Shown: positions 33,467 through 42,563, counted from the first letter of the stretch. The stretch is DNA of 44,858 nt from Gemmatimonadota bacterium (GCA_020350785.1 CP070722.1:139221-184078), one strand, 5' to 3'. Notes: a model not told the origin generated them from the letters alone. Numbers and translations: made by a program.

Positions 33467-35557
33467 TCACCAAGTACCACTGCTAACGAGCCGCTCGAAC
33501 GCGGGCCGGCCGCGAAGCGGACGCCAGAACGGGTCCAGCCGAAGAAGCCGCGGCGACACGTAGGCGACGACCGATAGCAAGTATTCGAGCTGCTCGATCG
33601 CCGCATCGTACTCAAGGCACATTACATAGATACGGGCGAGCTCGCGGATCCGTTCGGGCCCTGTCATGGCATCGCGCGATACCGGTAGCAGCTCGACGCC
33701 TCTTCTGCCCTCACGGATAGCATCGGCGCAGCGGCCCAGGCCGGCGTAGGCGATGCCGAGAGCGCTGTGCGGCGCGAACTGGCCCGGGCTGTCCGCTACC
33801 CGCGTCTCCAGGACGACTCGAGCTGAATCGTAATAAGCTCGCGCCGATTCCGCGTGGCCCAGTTGGTAGCTGACCTGGCCGCGAGCCAGGTAGTAGTAGG
33901 CCGAGTCCACGTCAGGAACCTCCAGATCCAATCGGTCGAGCGAGGCGGCCAGCGCTTCTCCGAACACATCGAGGAGCACCCAGGACGTCTCGCTTCCCAC
34001 CAGCAACATTCCGGGCTCGAAGGCATCGACCTCTTCTACGATCCGCTCGGCTCGGGTGGTCGTACCGTCCCAGGCGAGGTAGAGGAAGGCTGTCCAGCGA
34101 TGGTAGTAAGGCACCTGGGGCGCGAGCTCGACGGCGCGGAGGAAGTAGGGCTCCGCCTCGGCATAGTGACCCAGGTAAAAATGGCTCATCCCCTGACCAA
34201 TCAGGGTGACCGTGTTGCGCGGATCGAGCTCGAGCGCGCGTGCCGCGTTGGCCAACGAGCGCTCCCATTCGCCCTGGCGGCGCTGGGCCCAGGCGATCAG
34301 GGCCAGGGCGTCGGCGTTGCTGGGCTGGCGCCGCTGGACCAATACATAGTGTTCCAGCGCCTGTTCGTAATCGCGCCGGCCGTAGTAGTGATAGTCGCCC
34401 ATCGCCATGTGCGCTTCGGCGAGGTCGGGCGCGAGTTGCAGGGCCTCTTCGACGGCGGCCCGGGCGCGCGGCAGCTCGCTGGTTCGACCGAACTGATGGT
34501 GAAGCCAGACGCGGCCGCGGGCGAGAGCGGCGCGGGCCTGGGCGAAGCTGGGGTCGAGCTCGATCGCGGCCTCGTACATCTCGATCGCGCGGCGAGCGTT
34601 TTCTTCCAGGAAGCGCTCCTTATAATAGTCGTTACCGCGGAGATAAAGATCGTAGGCTTCGAGGTTATCCGTCGGCCTGCTGGCGAGCGAGCTGCGCTGA
34701 GGCTCCAGCAGCGTGATATCGAGCGCCCGTGCCACGTTCTCGGCAATATCGGTTTGCACCCGGAAGATGTCGGCCAGAACCTCGTCGTACCTCTCGGACC
34801 AGATATTGGTGTCGTCAGCCACTCTGATGAGCTGCGGCGTCACCCGAACACGGCTCGGCTGGCCCGGCCCGGCGGCCTGCCGTTCCCAGCGGACGGTGCC
34901 TTCGAGCACGTATTGCACGCCCAACTCGAGCCCGATCTCACGGATGGAAGCCTCCGTGTCCTTGTACTGGATGGCACTGGTCCGCGAGATGACCCCCAGC
35001 TCGGGGATCTCTGCCAGACGGGAGCTGATCTCCTCGGTCAGCCCGTCGGCGAAGTATTCGTCCTCGGGTTCCCCCAAGTTCTCGAAAGGCAGGACGACCA
35101 GCTTCGTCTGCAACGCCTGCAATTCGGTGTCGCTGGTCAGCGGGACCGGCGGTTTGCCCAGCGCCAGCCAACCGGCGGCGATCGCGCCCCAGAGCGCGAA
35201 GACGTAGACGAGTCCGAGCAATGCCCGCCGCCACGTCAGCACACGGGGCCCGATCTCGGCCGATCTCTCGATTGCCGTGTCAGGGGCCTCATCTGCGGCC
35301 TTCGCTTCTGGCCCCCGCGCTCCTGTATCGGGCTTCTCCTCCCGGACGACGGCAGTCGCGAGCACCACGGGTAGAAGAACTATGAAGAGGATGACGGCCA
35401 GGGCGGGGAACCAACTGGGCAGACTGAGGCCTTCGGTGAGGCTCTGTACGACCTGATATCCGGCCGCCGCGCCCAGCAAATAGACGGCGAGCACTTGCCA
35501 AATCGAGCGGTGGTGTACCTCAACTATGACCCGTTTTAGGCTCCACATAGCCGGCAT
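33467..35557 (-). CDS. Membrane TolB-like/TPR protein
   Basis: The protein has 696 residues. Three hydrophobic helices lie at about 18-38, 48-70 and 111-134, with a charged linker between the second and third. A TolB/FlgO-like domain follows at about 150-285 (KLVVLPFENLGEPEDEYFADGLTEEISSRLAEI, split here by a short loop; then YVLEGTVRWE; then IWSERYDEVLADIF). The C-terminal 400 residues are TPR repeats (AIEMYEAAIELDPSFAQARAAL and others). It matches the membrane-to-TPR part of adenylate-cyclase- or kinase-linked receptors without the enzymatic domain. It is convergent with the exopolysaccharide operon, with 6 bp between the extended deacetylase frame and this stop. ATG 35548 is an alternative start. 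Confidence 0.82.
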   Translation of the reverse strand: MPAMWSLKRVIVEVHHRSIWQVLAVYLLGAAAGYQVVQSLTEGLSLPSWFPALAVILFIVLLPVVLATAVVREEKPDTGARGPEAKAADEAPDTAIERSAEIGPRVLTWRRALLGLVYVFALWGAIAAGWLALGKPPVPLTSDTELQALQTKLVVLPFENLGEPEDEYFADGLTEEISSRLAEIPELGVISRTSAIQYKDTEASIREIGLELGVQYVLEGTVRWERQAAGPGQPSRVRVTPQLIRVADDTNIWSERYDEVLADIFRVQTDIAENVARALDITLLEPQRSSLASRPTDNLEAYDLYLRGNDYYKERFLEENARRAIEMYEAAIELDPSFAQARAALARGRVWLHHQFGRTSELPRARAAVEEALQLAPDLAEAHMAMGDYHYYGRRDYEQALEHYVLVQRRQPSNADALALIAWAQRRQGEWERSLANAARALELDPRNTVTLIGQGMSHFYLGHYAEAEPYFLRAVELAPQVPYYHRWTAFLYLAWDGTTTRAERIVEEVDAFEPGMLLVGSETSWVLLDVFGEALAASLDRLDLEVPDVDSAYYYLARGQVSYQLGHAESARAYYDSARVVLETRVADSPGQFAPHSALGIAYAGLGRCADAIREGRRGVELLPVSRDAMTGPERIRELARIYVMCLEYDAAIEQLEYLLSVVAYVSPRLLRLDPFWRPLRGRPAFERLVSSGTW

Positions 35558-35742
35558 CGTTCTATTAGAGCGACTGACTTGCCGAGTATTTCGACTTCAC
35601 GTGTCATCGTGAAGATGGCAGACCCACTAACTTAGATCAATGTGCGGCGCTCGGCGTTGCACGCGGTGTCCTTGTCATCAGCGCCTGGTCTTTGGGCAAA
35701 CCACCGACGACTCCAAGGTGGGTATCTCCAACAGAGGACGGT

Positions 35743-36303
35743 CTAGCCTATCCGGCTCAAGATCGTTCGGGCCAGCTTCATGCAGTTCTGCTGGGCGCTA
35801 CGGTGGGCGCTGGGGCCGGCCGACACTTGGATCAGATGGTTACCGGCGAAGACCTGGAGCAGCCCCGCCCTATCGAAGCTGGCGAAGACCGCGAAGTCGC
35901 CGATTCCCTCGACTTTTTCCAGCGCATGGTCCCGGAAGTGGTCGCCCATCTGCTGGCGGGCGTTCGCCAGGTATTCCTCGTAGGTCGCCGCCGTCCTTTC
36001 GCCGATCAGCAGGTGAACCAGTCGCGGGTTGGAGCCATCGGCCGCTGGCCAGACGCAGGTCAGGTTGCTGGGTCCCATGGTACCTGCCGTTGGCTCACCG
36101 GGCTGCTGGGACAGGGCCTCCTCGATTTGCTCGGCCGTGACGAGCCCGCAGACGTCCATTCCGGGAGCCTCGGCCGCTGCGGCCGCGGACTCCTCGCCGG
36201 GCTCGCGCGACTCCGCGCACGCTGCCGACGCTATCGTCGACGCGGCGACGATCCAAAGAACTGATCTCGCGTTGGCCGTTCTCGGTACACGGCTGGGTCT
36301 CAT
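35743..36303 (-). CDS. DUF3558-like lipoprotein
   Basis: The protein has 186 residues. The signal ends ASAAC (about Cys29), so it is lipidated. After an Ala/Glu-rich linker, MDVCGLVTAEQIEEALSQQPGEP, then NLTCVWPAADG, then FAVFASFDRAGLLQVFAGNHLIQVS matches the layout of DUF3558 lipoproteins, including the paired cysteines (CGLV and LTCVW). The function of the family is unknown. AGGAG stands 7-8 nt before ATG 36303. It follows the membrane gene at 36331 by 27 nt on the same strand, so the two probably share a transcript. Confidence 0.78.
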   Translation of the reverse strand: MRPSRVPRTANARSVLWIVAASTIASAACAESREPGEESAAAAAEAPGMDVCGLVTAEQIEEALSQQPGEPTAGTMGPSNLTCVWPAADGSNPRLVHLLIGERTAATYEEYLANARQQMGDHFRDHALEKVEGIGDFAVFASFDRAGLLQVFAGNHLIQVSAGPSAHRSAQQNCMKLARTILSRIG

Positions 36304-36330
36304 GATTACAGCTCCTGGGCGGGCGCCGCG

Positions 36331-37467
36331 CTAGCGGGCCGGCGCCCCGATCGGTGCGAAAGTCGGAGTGATCTTCTTGTCGGTTCCCAGGAAGAGGAAG
36401 TGATCGAAGTAGTAGTGAATCAACAGGAACGAGAGCACCACGCTGTAGAAGGCGAAGTAGTGCTGCTGCGCGTAGACGGTGCCGTAGAGGATCGTCTGCA
36501 TCTGGTTGCCCTGCTGGAGCCAGCCGGCGCTGACCAGCAGACCGAGCACGGCCAGGAAGAGCACTCCGGCGCCGATGGTGAATCCGAGGCAGAGTGCGTA
36601 GAGCCGCCAGCCCTTCTTCGCGGTCTTCTTTACCACATCAGAGTGGATGTATCCGCGGCTCTCGCGCAGCCGGTTCAGATAGAGGACGACGGCCAGGTAC
36701 TGAAAGGAGTGCCAGGCGTTGAGCCCCTGGAAGGCGACGTCGAGGTTCCTGAGCGCCGGTGTAACGAAAAAGAGCACGGTTGCCAGGCCGATGTGCAACG
36801 TCTTGCCGAAGTGGAAGCGGCCCGTGCGCCACTCGTAGAGGGTCTTGACGATGAAAGCCACGAGGAAGAAGGCGAAGGCCGCCGTCACTACGTAAGGCAG
36901 CCAGCTGAACTTCAAGAAGTCGGGGAAGAGCAGCACGCGTCCGCCCGTGCTGAATTCGCTTCTGATCAGCTTGCTGGTCGCGATCGGGTATAGGCAGGTG
37001 GCGAGCAGTCCGTAGTCGATGGCCCGGGACATCCAGGTCCAGCCGCGCGGGTCCTTCATTCGATAGGCGTCGGTCACGAAGGCTGCCTGGTGGATGACGT
37101 GGATCGAAGCCCAGAAGAAGAAGATGGTGACCAGCAGGGTCAGGTTCATGATGGCGAGAGCGACGATGATCACCGGCAGCAAGAGCGCGCCCTTGGAGTA
37201 GATGGGATAGCGGGCGCGGAAATCCGGTTCCATCAGCGTCATCGTGTAGGTGGCGAATAGGTGTGGTCCGCCGATCAGCATCGTCACGAGAAGGTCGACG
37301 AAGATGATACTGGGAAACAGAGTATGACTGATGTGCGGGAAGAAGATCAGCACCGCCGAGAAGATGATGAACATCAGATCGTAGCGGGGGCTGATCAGCC
37401 ACATGTCCGGGTTCTTGAACTGTGCTCGCGGCGAATTCAAAGGTATCGCAGCTGCTGCTGTAGCCAT
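36331..37467 (-). CDS. Polytopic membrane protein with conserved-looking histidines
   Basis: The protein has 378 residues with about nine or ten membrane helices. Histidines lie in or next to several helices: FFPHISHTLFP, GGPHLFATYTMTL, WASIHVIHQAAF, NAWHSFQYLAV and, at the end, QQHYFAFYSVVLSFLLIHYYFDHFLFLG. Such intramembrane histidine sets are typical of membrane di-iron or heme enzymes, for example the Brp/Blh carotene-cleaving family, which has the same size and helix count. I cannot confirm that family. GGGAGG precedes ATG 37467. It probably forms an operon with the lipoprotein at 35743-36303 and is divergent from the prolyl oligopeptidase. Confidence 0.75.
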   Translation of the reverse strand: MATAAAAIPLNSPRAQFKNPDMWLISPRYDLMFIIFSAVLIFFPHISHTLFPSIIFVDLLVTMLIGGPHLFATYTMTLMEPDFRARYPIYSKGALLLPVIIVALAIMNLTLLVTIFFFWASIHVIHQAAFVTDAYRMKDPRGWTWMSRAIDYGLLATCLYPIATSKLIRSEFSTGGRVLLFPDFLKFSWLPYVVTAAFAFFLVAFIVKTLYEWRTGRFHFGKTLHIGLATVLFFVTPALRNLDVAFQGLNAWHSFQYLAVVLYLNRLRESRGYIHSDVVKKTAKKGWRLYALCLGFTIGAGVLFLAVLGLLVSAGWLQQGNQMQTILYGTVYAQQHYFAFYSVVLSFLLIHYYFDHFLFLGTDKKITPTFAPIGAPAR

Positions 37468-37573
37468 GGCCTAGGCCTCCCTCAGGGGGGCAATCCGGCA
37501 ACTCGCGGTAGTTCGGTCGTTGAATCGAAACTCATACGCTATTCGGCGGCGCCGTGCAAGGCAAGCCCCGGGA

Positions 37574-37600
37574 CGCGCCCGGCCGGCGCGGCCGGGCGCG
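37574..37600. repeat. Perfect 11-bp inverted repeat upstream of the prolyl oligopeptidase
   Basis: CGCGCCCGGCC (37574-37584) and GGCCGGGCGCG (37590-37600) flank a 5-nt loop in the divergent intergenic region, 118 bp before ATG 37719. It may be a leader hairpin or a protein-binding dyad; no terminator-like U-tract follows. Confidence 0.35.
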
Positions 37601-37718
37601 GACGTTGACCAGCCCTCGAGCGAGGCTTAGGATTTCGACCTCTTTCGCCGCCGCTTGGGTGATGCAGTTCGGTCTTGGAACCAAGTCGCAGTTCGCGCTC
37701 CAGCGTGGGGAGGACAAG

Positions 37719-39884
37719 ATGGAATCCCGCAGTTCGTCGGTGAAGCTGGCCCGGTTTGCGCCGCTGGCCCTGCTACTGGCGCCCGTCGTGGCAACGGCCC
37801 AGCAGCTCGAGTACCCGCGGAGTCATAGAGTGGATGTTGTCGAGGACTACCACGGCAAGGAAGTGGTCGACCCCTATCGCTGGCTCGAGGATGTGGACTC
37901 CGAGGAGACGAAGTCCTGGGTCGAGGCCCAGAACGAGGTGACCTTCAGCTACCTCGAGTCGATTCCGGAACGGGACTGGATCCAGCGCCGCCTGACCGAG
38001 CTGTGGGACTACGAGCGCTACAGCACGCCCTGGAAGGAGGGCGACTACTACGTCTTCTGGAAGAACGAGGGCCTACAGAACCAGTCGGTCCTGTACATGC
38101 AGGAGAGCCTGGACGCCGAGCCCGAGGTCCTATTCGATCCCAACCAGTTGTCCGAGGACGGAACCGTAGCAGCCAACGCCTTGGGCTTCACCGAGGACGG
38201 GAACTATATGGTCTACAGCACTTCCGTCAGCGGCTCCGACTGGCGCGAGTTCTTCGTGCGCGATGTGAGAGCGAAGAAGGATCTGGAAGATCGTCTCACG
38301 TGGATAAAGTTCTCGGGCGCCTCCTGGACCCACGACAACGCCGGATTCTTTTACGGTCGGTATCCCGAGCCCAAGGAAGGCGACGAGTACGAGGACACGA
38401 ACCGCAACCGCAAGATCTACTATCACAGGTTGGGCAAGCCGCAGTCGGAGGGCCAGCTGATCTACGAGCGACCCGATCAGCCGGAGTGGGGGATCGGCGC
38501 GTTCGTGACCGACGACGGCCGCTACCTGATGATGAGCCTGTCCCACGGGACGGACGACCGCGAGCGCGTCTACTACATCGATCTCGAAGATGCGAAGAGC
38601 CCGAAGCTGAACAACGAAGTCGTCAAGTTGATCGACGAGTTCGAGGCGACGTATAACTTCGTGGGCAACGACGGCCCGCTGTTCTATTTTCGGACGAATG
38701 TGGACGCGCCCCGCTACAAGCTCATCGCTATCGATACGCGGAATCCGGCGGCTGAGAACTGGAAGGCGCTGATTCCGGAGAGGGAAGACGTCCTGCAGAG
38801 CGTCGGCATCGTGAACAACCAATTCGTGGCCCGCTACATGCACGATGCTCACACACAGGTCGTGGTCTACAACATGGACGGCATGTTCGACCGAGAAGTC
38901 GAGCTGCCGACCATCGGTTCGGCGGGCTGGTTCAGCGGCGAGCGTGAGGACAGCGAGGCGTTCTACTCGTTCACTTCGTTTCTCTACCCGACGACGATCT
39001 TCCGCTACGACTTCGAGACAGGTGAATCCACCGTCTTAAAAGCACCCGATGTCGATTTCGACCCGACCGTCTACGAGACGGAGCAGGTATTCTACGAGTC
39101 GAAAGACGGGACCATGATCCCGATGTTCCTCACTCACAAGAAGGGTATCGAGCTGGACGGCTCGAACCCGACGTACCTCTACGGCTACGGCGGATTCAAC
39201 ATCAGTCGAACGCCCAGCTTTTCGCCCAGCATTCTGGTTTGGCTGGAGATGGGAGGCGTGTACGCCTCGGCCAACCTGCGGGGCGGCGGCGAGTACGGCG
39301 AGGAATGGCATCGGGAGGGGATGTTGAAGAACAAGCAGAACGTCTTCGACGACTTCATCGCCGCGGCAGAGTATCTGATCGACGAGGGCCATACCTCACC
39401 GCAGAAGCTGGCCATCGCCGGGGCCTCGAACGGGGGTCTGCTGGTGGGCGCGGCGATGACGCAGCGGCCCGAGCTGTTCGGCGCGGCGCTGCCGGCGGTC
39501 GGGGTGATGGACATGTTGCGGTTCCAGAAGTTCACCATCGGCTGGGCCTGGGTCTCCGACTACGGTTCCGCCGAGGACCCGGAGATGTTCCCGTACCTGT
39601 ACGCCTACTCGCCGTATCACAACCTGCACCCGGCGTTCTATCCGCCCACCTTGATCACCACGGCGGACCACGACGACCGCGTGGTACCGGGTCACTCGTT
39701 CAAGTTCGCGGCGCGGCTGCAGGAGATGCAGATGGGCGCAGCGCCCGTGTTGATCCGTATCCAGACCAAGGCGGGCCACGGCGGCGGCAAGCCGACGGCG
39801 ATGCTCATCGAGGAGGAGGCCGACCGCTGGGCCTTCCTGGTGAAGAGCCTGGGGCTCGCGGTGCGACCGGAGGCGACGCACTAG
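37719..39884 (+). CDS. Prolyl oligopeptidase (S9A), secreted
   Basis: The protein has 721 residues from ATG 37719, with GGGGAGGA 4-5 nt upstream and a signal peptide (FAPLALLLAPVVATAQ). The N-terminal YPRSHRVDVVEDYHGKEVVDPYRWLED is the diagnostic opening of prolyl oligopeptidases, followed by a seven-blade propeller and an alpha/beta-hydrolase domain. The catalytic triad is Ser570 (GASNGG), Asp652 (DHDDRVV) and His687 (KAGHGGG). NLRGGGEYGEEWH contributes to the substrate site. It cleaves short peptides after proline. A hairpin terminator follows the stop. Confidence 0.95.
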   Translation: MESRSSSVKLARFAPLALLLAPVVATAQQLEYPRSHRVDVVEDYHGKEVVDPYRWLEDVDSEETKSWVEAQNEVTFSYLESIPERDWIQRRLTELWDYERYSTPWKEGDYYVFWKNEGLQNQSVLYMQESLDAEPEVLFDPNQLSEDGTVAANALGFTEDGNYMVYSTSVSGSDWREFFVRDVRAKKDLEDRLTWIKFSGASWTHDNAGFFYGRYPEPKEGDEYEDTNRNRKIYYHRLGKPQSEGQLIYERPDQPEWGIGAFVTDDGRYLMMSLSHGTDDRERVYYIDLEDAKSPKLNNEVVKLIDEFEATYNFVGNDGPLFYFRTNVDAPRYKLIAIDTRNPAAENWKALIPEREDVLQSVGIVNNQFVARYMHDAHTQVVVYNMDGMFDREVELPTIGSAGWFSGEREDSEAFYSFTSFLYPTTIFRYDFETGESTVLKAPDVDFDPTVYETEQVFYESKDGTMIPMFLTHKKGIELDGSNPTYLYGYGGFNISRTPSFSPSILVWLEMGGVYASANLRGGGEYGEEWHREGMLKNKQNVFDDFIAAAEYLIDEGHTSPQKLAIAGASNGGLLVGAAMTQRPELFGAALPAVGVMDMLRFQKFTIGWAWVSDYGSAEDPEMFPYLYAYSPYHNLHPAFYPPTLITTADHDDRVVPGHSFKFAARLQEMQMGAAPVLIRIQTKAGHGGGKPTAMLIEEEADRWAFLVKSLGLAVRPEATH

Positions 39885-40320
39885 GGACGCGGGTCGAAGG
39901 CCGGCTCTGCGGGTCACGAACACAAAGAGTGTTACACAGCACATAAGCGGTCGCGCTCCACGACGGGCGCGGCCGCTTCTGTTCATCGGATGGCTCGTGA
40001 GGCGTGTCTCGGCGGTTGCCTATCCCGGTGGGCACGAGCATAATGATGATGTGCGATTAGCTGAGGCGGTAGTGGGGGTTCATCGACCCTTGGGAGTCTC
40101 AGTTAGTGCCAAGCTCTACTGAAGGCCAGCCCACCGAACCCGCCGTATTCGGCAGGCAGCGGGCCCCTCCATGAAAATTTTACCATCGATACAGCCAAGG
40201 GAGCGCGGTGCACGGTCGGCGAATGCGACCGGGGTAGCCTGGTGCGAGAGCGTGCAGCGCGCTCGGCCGGGTATCGCTAGGAGCTTTGTGGAACGATTGG
40301 TTTCTCGAGAGGAGGGTACG
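39885..40320. other. 436-bp intergenic region
   Basis: It holds a terminator-like hairpin at 39945-39978 after the oligopeptidase and otherwise no gene I can support. The frame of the next gene stays open back to an ATG at 40171, but those 50 residues are Arg-rich and lack a signal, so I treat them as untranslated leader. Confidence 0.5.
39945..39978 (+). terminator. Hairpin terminator after the prolyl oligopeptidase
   Basis: AAGCGGTCGCGC (39945-39956) pairs with GCGCGGCCGCTT (39967-39978): 12 pairs including one G-U wobble, 10-nt loop, then CTGTTC. It lies 60 nt after the stop at 39884. Confidence 0.65.
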
Positions 40321-40983
40321 ATGTCACTCAGGGACCGACTTGGCAGAGGGGCGCGGGCCTGTCGGGACAGTCCGGGCCCGGCGGCTCTCGCGGTGGTCGC
40401 GGGCACGATACTGATTGCCTGTGGTGGTGACGGTGATGGGATCACGCCACCGATACCCAGCACGGTGGCTGAGGTGGAGGTTACGTCACCGATCGGGAGC
40501 GCGATGGCCCTTGGTAGAACGGTGCAATTGAGCGCCGTCGCCAAAGATCGCAACGACAACCCGGTAACCGGAGTGCAGTTCAGCTGGCAGTCATCGAACA
40601 CGGCCGTGGCAACCGTGAGCGGCAGCGGTCTTGTGACAGGTGTGGCAGCGGGTAACGCCACCGTAACCGCCACTGCCGAGGGCGTAAGCGGAAATCTGGG
40701 GATGCGAGTAGTGGCAGCGGATCTTGGTGGTATCAGCGCGGTTCTCAACGATCCCTTCGCTGTGGCGCTGGTCTCGAATCTCACCGGGACGGCGCAGGCG
40801 AACATGCAAGCCACGTTGGGGGAATGCTCGAGTGGAACGAGCAGCGGCAACCTCGAGGCGATACAGAACTGCCTCGATTCCGCACAGAGCCAGGTGGGCG
40901 CGGCTACCGACCCAGATGACAAGGCGCTGCTGGCCGTGTTCGCGCTGTTTCTCGGCCAGGCCGAGCGGCTGCTGAATCTCTGA
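40321..40983 (+). CDS. Lipoprotein with bacterial Ig-like (BIG2) domain
   Basis: The protein has 220 residues from ATG 40321 (GAGAGGAGGG upstream). The signal ends LIAC (about Cys37). Residues about 48-130 form one BIG2 Ig-like domain: VAEVEVTSPIGSAMALGRTVQLSAVAKDRNDNPVTGVQFSW, broken here only by reading; then NTAVATVSGSGLVTGVAAGNATVTATAEG. The last 80 residues (NMQATLGECSSGT, then AIQNCLDSAQSQ) are helical with two cysteines. It is likely a surface or outer-membrane attachment protein. The decapeptide-repeat gene follows after 24 nt, suggesting a two-gene operon. Confidence 0.82.
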   Translation: MSLRDRLGRGARACRDSPGPAALAVVAGTILIACGGDGDGITPPIPSTVAEVEVTSPIGSAMALGRTVQLSAVAKDRNDNPVTGVQFSWQSSNTAVATVSGSGLVTGVAAGNATVTATAEGVSGNLGMRVVAADLGGISAVLNDPFAVALVSNLTGTAQANMQATLGECSSGTSSGNLEAIQNCLDSAQSQVGAATDPDDKALLAVFALFLGQAERLLNL

Positions 40984-41007
40984 CTGCGAAGAAAGGGGAG
41001 CACTTCG

Positions 41008-41874
41008 ATGTTTGCACAAAGACCGGTCTTGTTTCTGTGGCCCCTGCTTCTCGCTTCGGGCTTGATGATGGCCCGCCCGGCAGCCGCCCAGACTCAGACT
41101 TTCCATGCCTGCTACGTACCGGACGTCGGCGCGATCTATCTGATCAAGATCTCCGGTCTCCCTGCCAACTGCTTGTCGGCATCGCACGTGGAGATCAGTT
41201 GGACCGAGGGTGGCGCCGGTGAGGTCGCGGACGGCTCGATTACGACGGCGAAGCTGGCCGACGGTGCCGTGACAGGCATCAAGCTTGCCGAGGGAGCGGT
41301 AACGAGCGGGCATATCGGCGAAGGGGCGGTGATAGATGCGCACATCGCGGCTGGAGCCGTGACGACGGGAAAATTGGCCGACGGCGCCGTGACGAGTTTC
41401 AAGATCGGCGCGGGGGCGGTGACGGACGCACAGATTGCTGATGCGGTCGTGATGAGCCAGCATCTTGCTGCGGGCGCGGTGATTACGGGTAAGCTGGCCG
41501 ACGGTGCCGTCATGAGCGCGAAGATCGGCGAAGGCGCGGTGATCGATGCGCATATCGCAGCTGGAGCCGTGACGACCGGAAAGTTGGCCGACGGCGCGGT
41601 TACCGGACCGAAGCTCAATCTCGTCTGGCGGTCCTCGGCGCGTGGAATCTCGGCTACGTTCCAGAGTCATGTGCTCCAGTGTGAGATAGGCGAGCGGGTG
41701 ATTGCCGGCGGTGCCGAGCTGCTGGGGACGGACAATACCGGTTTCTACATCCGGGGCTCGCACCCCGATTTCGACGTCGGTCCGGACCTGAACGATGGCT
41801 GGCGGGTGCAGGTCGTAAACACGACTGGCACCTTCCAGGACTTTACGCTCTGGGTGCTGTGTGCTGCGCCTTAG
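41008..41874 (+). CDS. Secreted decapeptide-repeat protein with C-terminal head domain
   Basis: The protein has 288 residues. The signal peptide ends about residue 27 (MARPAAAQ). Residues about 30-70 are a small Cys-containing domain (FHACYVPDVGAIYLIKI, then PANCLSASH). Thirteen uninterrupted 10-residue units with consensus GAVTxxKLAD follow (residues 76-205). A compact beta-rich C-terminal domain completes it (ISATFQSHVLQCEIGERVIAGGAELL, then FTLWVLCAAP). Such A-V-T/K-L repeats occur in tail-fibre-like and surface-stalk proteins and are expected to form a rod, possibly trimeric. The function is unknown. ATG 41008 has AAGGGGA upstream. It is probably co-transcribed with the Ig-like lipoprotein. 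Confidence 0.8.
   Translation: MFAQRPVLFLWPLLLASGLMMARPAAAQTQTFHACYVPDVGAIYLIKISGLPANCLSASHVEISWTEGGAGEVADGSITTAKLADGAVTGIKLAEGAVTSGHIGEGAVIDAHIAAGAVTTGKLADGAVTSFKIGAGAVTDAQIADAVVMSQHLAAGAVITGKLADGAVMSAKIGEGAVIDAHIAAGAVTTGKLADGAVTGPKLNLVWRSSARGISATFQSHVLQCEIGERVIAGGAELLGTDNTGFYIRGSHPDFDVGPDLNDGWRVQVVNTTGTFQDFTLWVLCAAP
41233..41622 (+). repeat. 13 tandem 30-bp coding repeats
   Basis: Each 30-bp unit encodes one decapeptide: GSITTAKLAD, GAVTGIKLAE, GAVTSGHIGE, GAVIDAHIAA, GAVTTGKLAD and so on, to GAVTGPKLNL. A block of three units (IGE-GAVIDAHIAA-GAVTTGKLAD) occurs twice, seven units (210 bp) apart, with mainly synonymous differences, indicating block duplication followed by selection on the protein. 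Confidence 0.9.
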
Positions 41875-41989
41875 GTTGGCCGCCAATTACCCCAACCGTC
41901 TAACGCGGAGCTAGCGGGTCGCGGGTCACTCAGCGCCACGTAGGTTCTGGCGTTTGGCCGACGCCGACAGCTGGGAGGCGATGATTGCG

Positions 41990-42023
41990 CCGGCGGCCGC
42001 TCGTGGACATGAGCGGCCGCCGG
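41990..42023. terminator. Strong hairpin terminator
   Basis: CCGGCGGCCGCTC (41990-42002) and GAGCGGCCGCCGG (42011-42023) are perfect 13-bp arms with an 8-nt loop, about 115 nt after the repeat-protein stop. AAATTAGATAT follows shortly. Confidence 0.7.
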
Positions 42024-42071
42024 TGGCAAATTAGATATGTTGGTACCCTCCCGCCCTAACGCCCGTTACGG

Positions 42072-42563
42072 ATGAGGTACTTCAGCTTAGCGCTCATCGC
42101 CTCGATCGCCGTCGGCTGCGGGCCGCCCGTCATGTACGACGTGGACGGACAGCCGATCCGCGAGCCGCTGTTCATGGCCGCGCTGGAGGGCGGCTGGCTG
42201 GCCGTCGACTCGTCGGCCGCAGGAGTCCGGGCGGTCCTCGAGCTCGAGGTGGCGGCGTCGGGCGAGCGCGAGACTCTGGCGGGTCCTGGTGAGCTGCAGC
42301 TGTGGACCGGGTCCGGATTGCCTCTGGAGCCGGCGCGCCTGCGGCAGGGTGAAGTGGAGTGCTGGCCGAAACTGCCGTCAAGCGTCCGTTGCCGAGAGGG
42401 TAGGGGCAGTAACCAGGCCTGCGTGCAGGAGGTACAAGGGGTCGGGCGGGAGTGCCGCTACACCCTGTGCGCGGAGTTCAGGCTCGCCGAACTCCCGCGA
42501 TCCCACGATCCGTTGGTGGTCAATATCGGCGGTTCCCTGACGATACTGCAGCTGCGCCGGTGA
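42072..42563 (+). CDS. Small lipoprotein of unknown function
   Basis: The protein has 163 residues. The signal ends SIAVGC (Cys16), so it is lipidated. The mature part is beta-rich with five further cysteines (VECWPK, VRCREG, QACVQE, RECRYTLCAEF), suggesting disulfides in the periplasm or on the surface. I do not recognise the family. The ribosome binding site before ATG 42072 is weak. The 294 nt after it (to 42857) show no supported gene. Confidence 0.6.
   Translation: MRYFSLALIASIAVGCGPPVMYDVDGQPIREPLFMAALEGGWLAVDSSAAGVRAVLELEVAASGERETLAGPGELQLWTGSGLPLEPARLRQGEVECWPKLPSSVRCREGRGSNQACVQEVQGVGRECRYTLCAEFRLAELPRSHDPLVVNIGGSLTILQLRR

Noticed and set aside
33854..35374. Long open frame antisense to the TolB-TPR gene
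   Set aside because: It has no recognisable domain or start signal; the opposite strand has membrane helices, TolB and TPR sequence.
41233..41622. Could the tandem repeats be a CRISPR array?
   Set aside because: The repeats are contiguous 30-bp in-frame units without spacers and encode a periodic protein.
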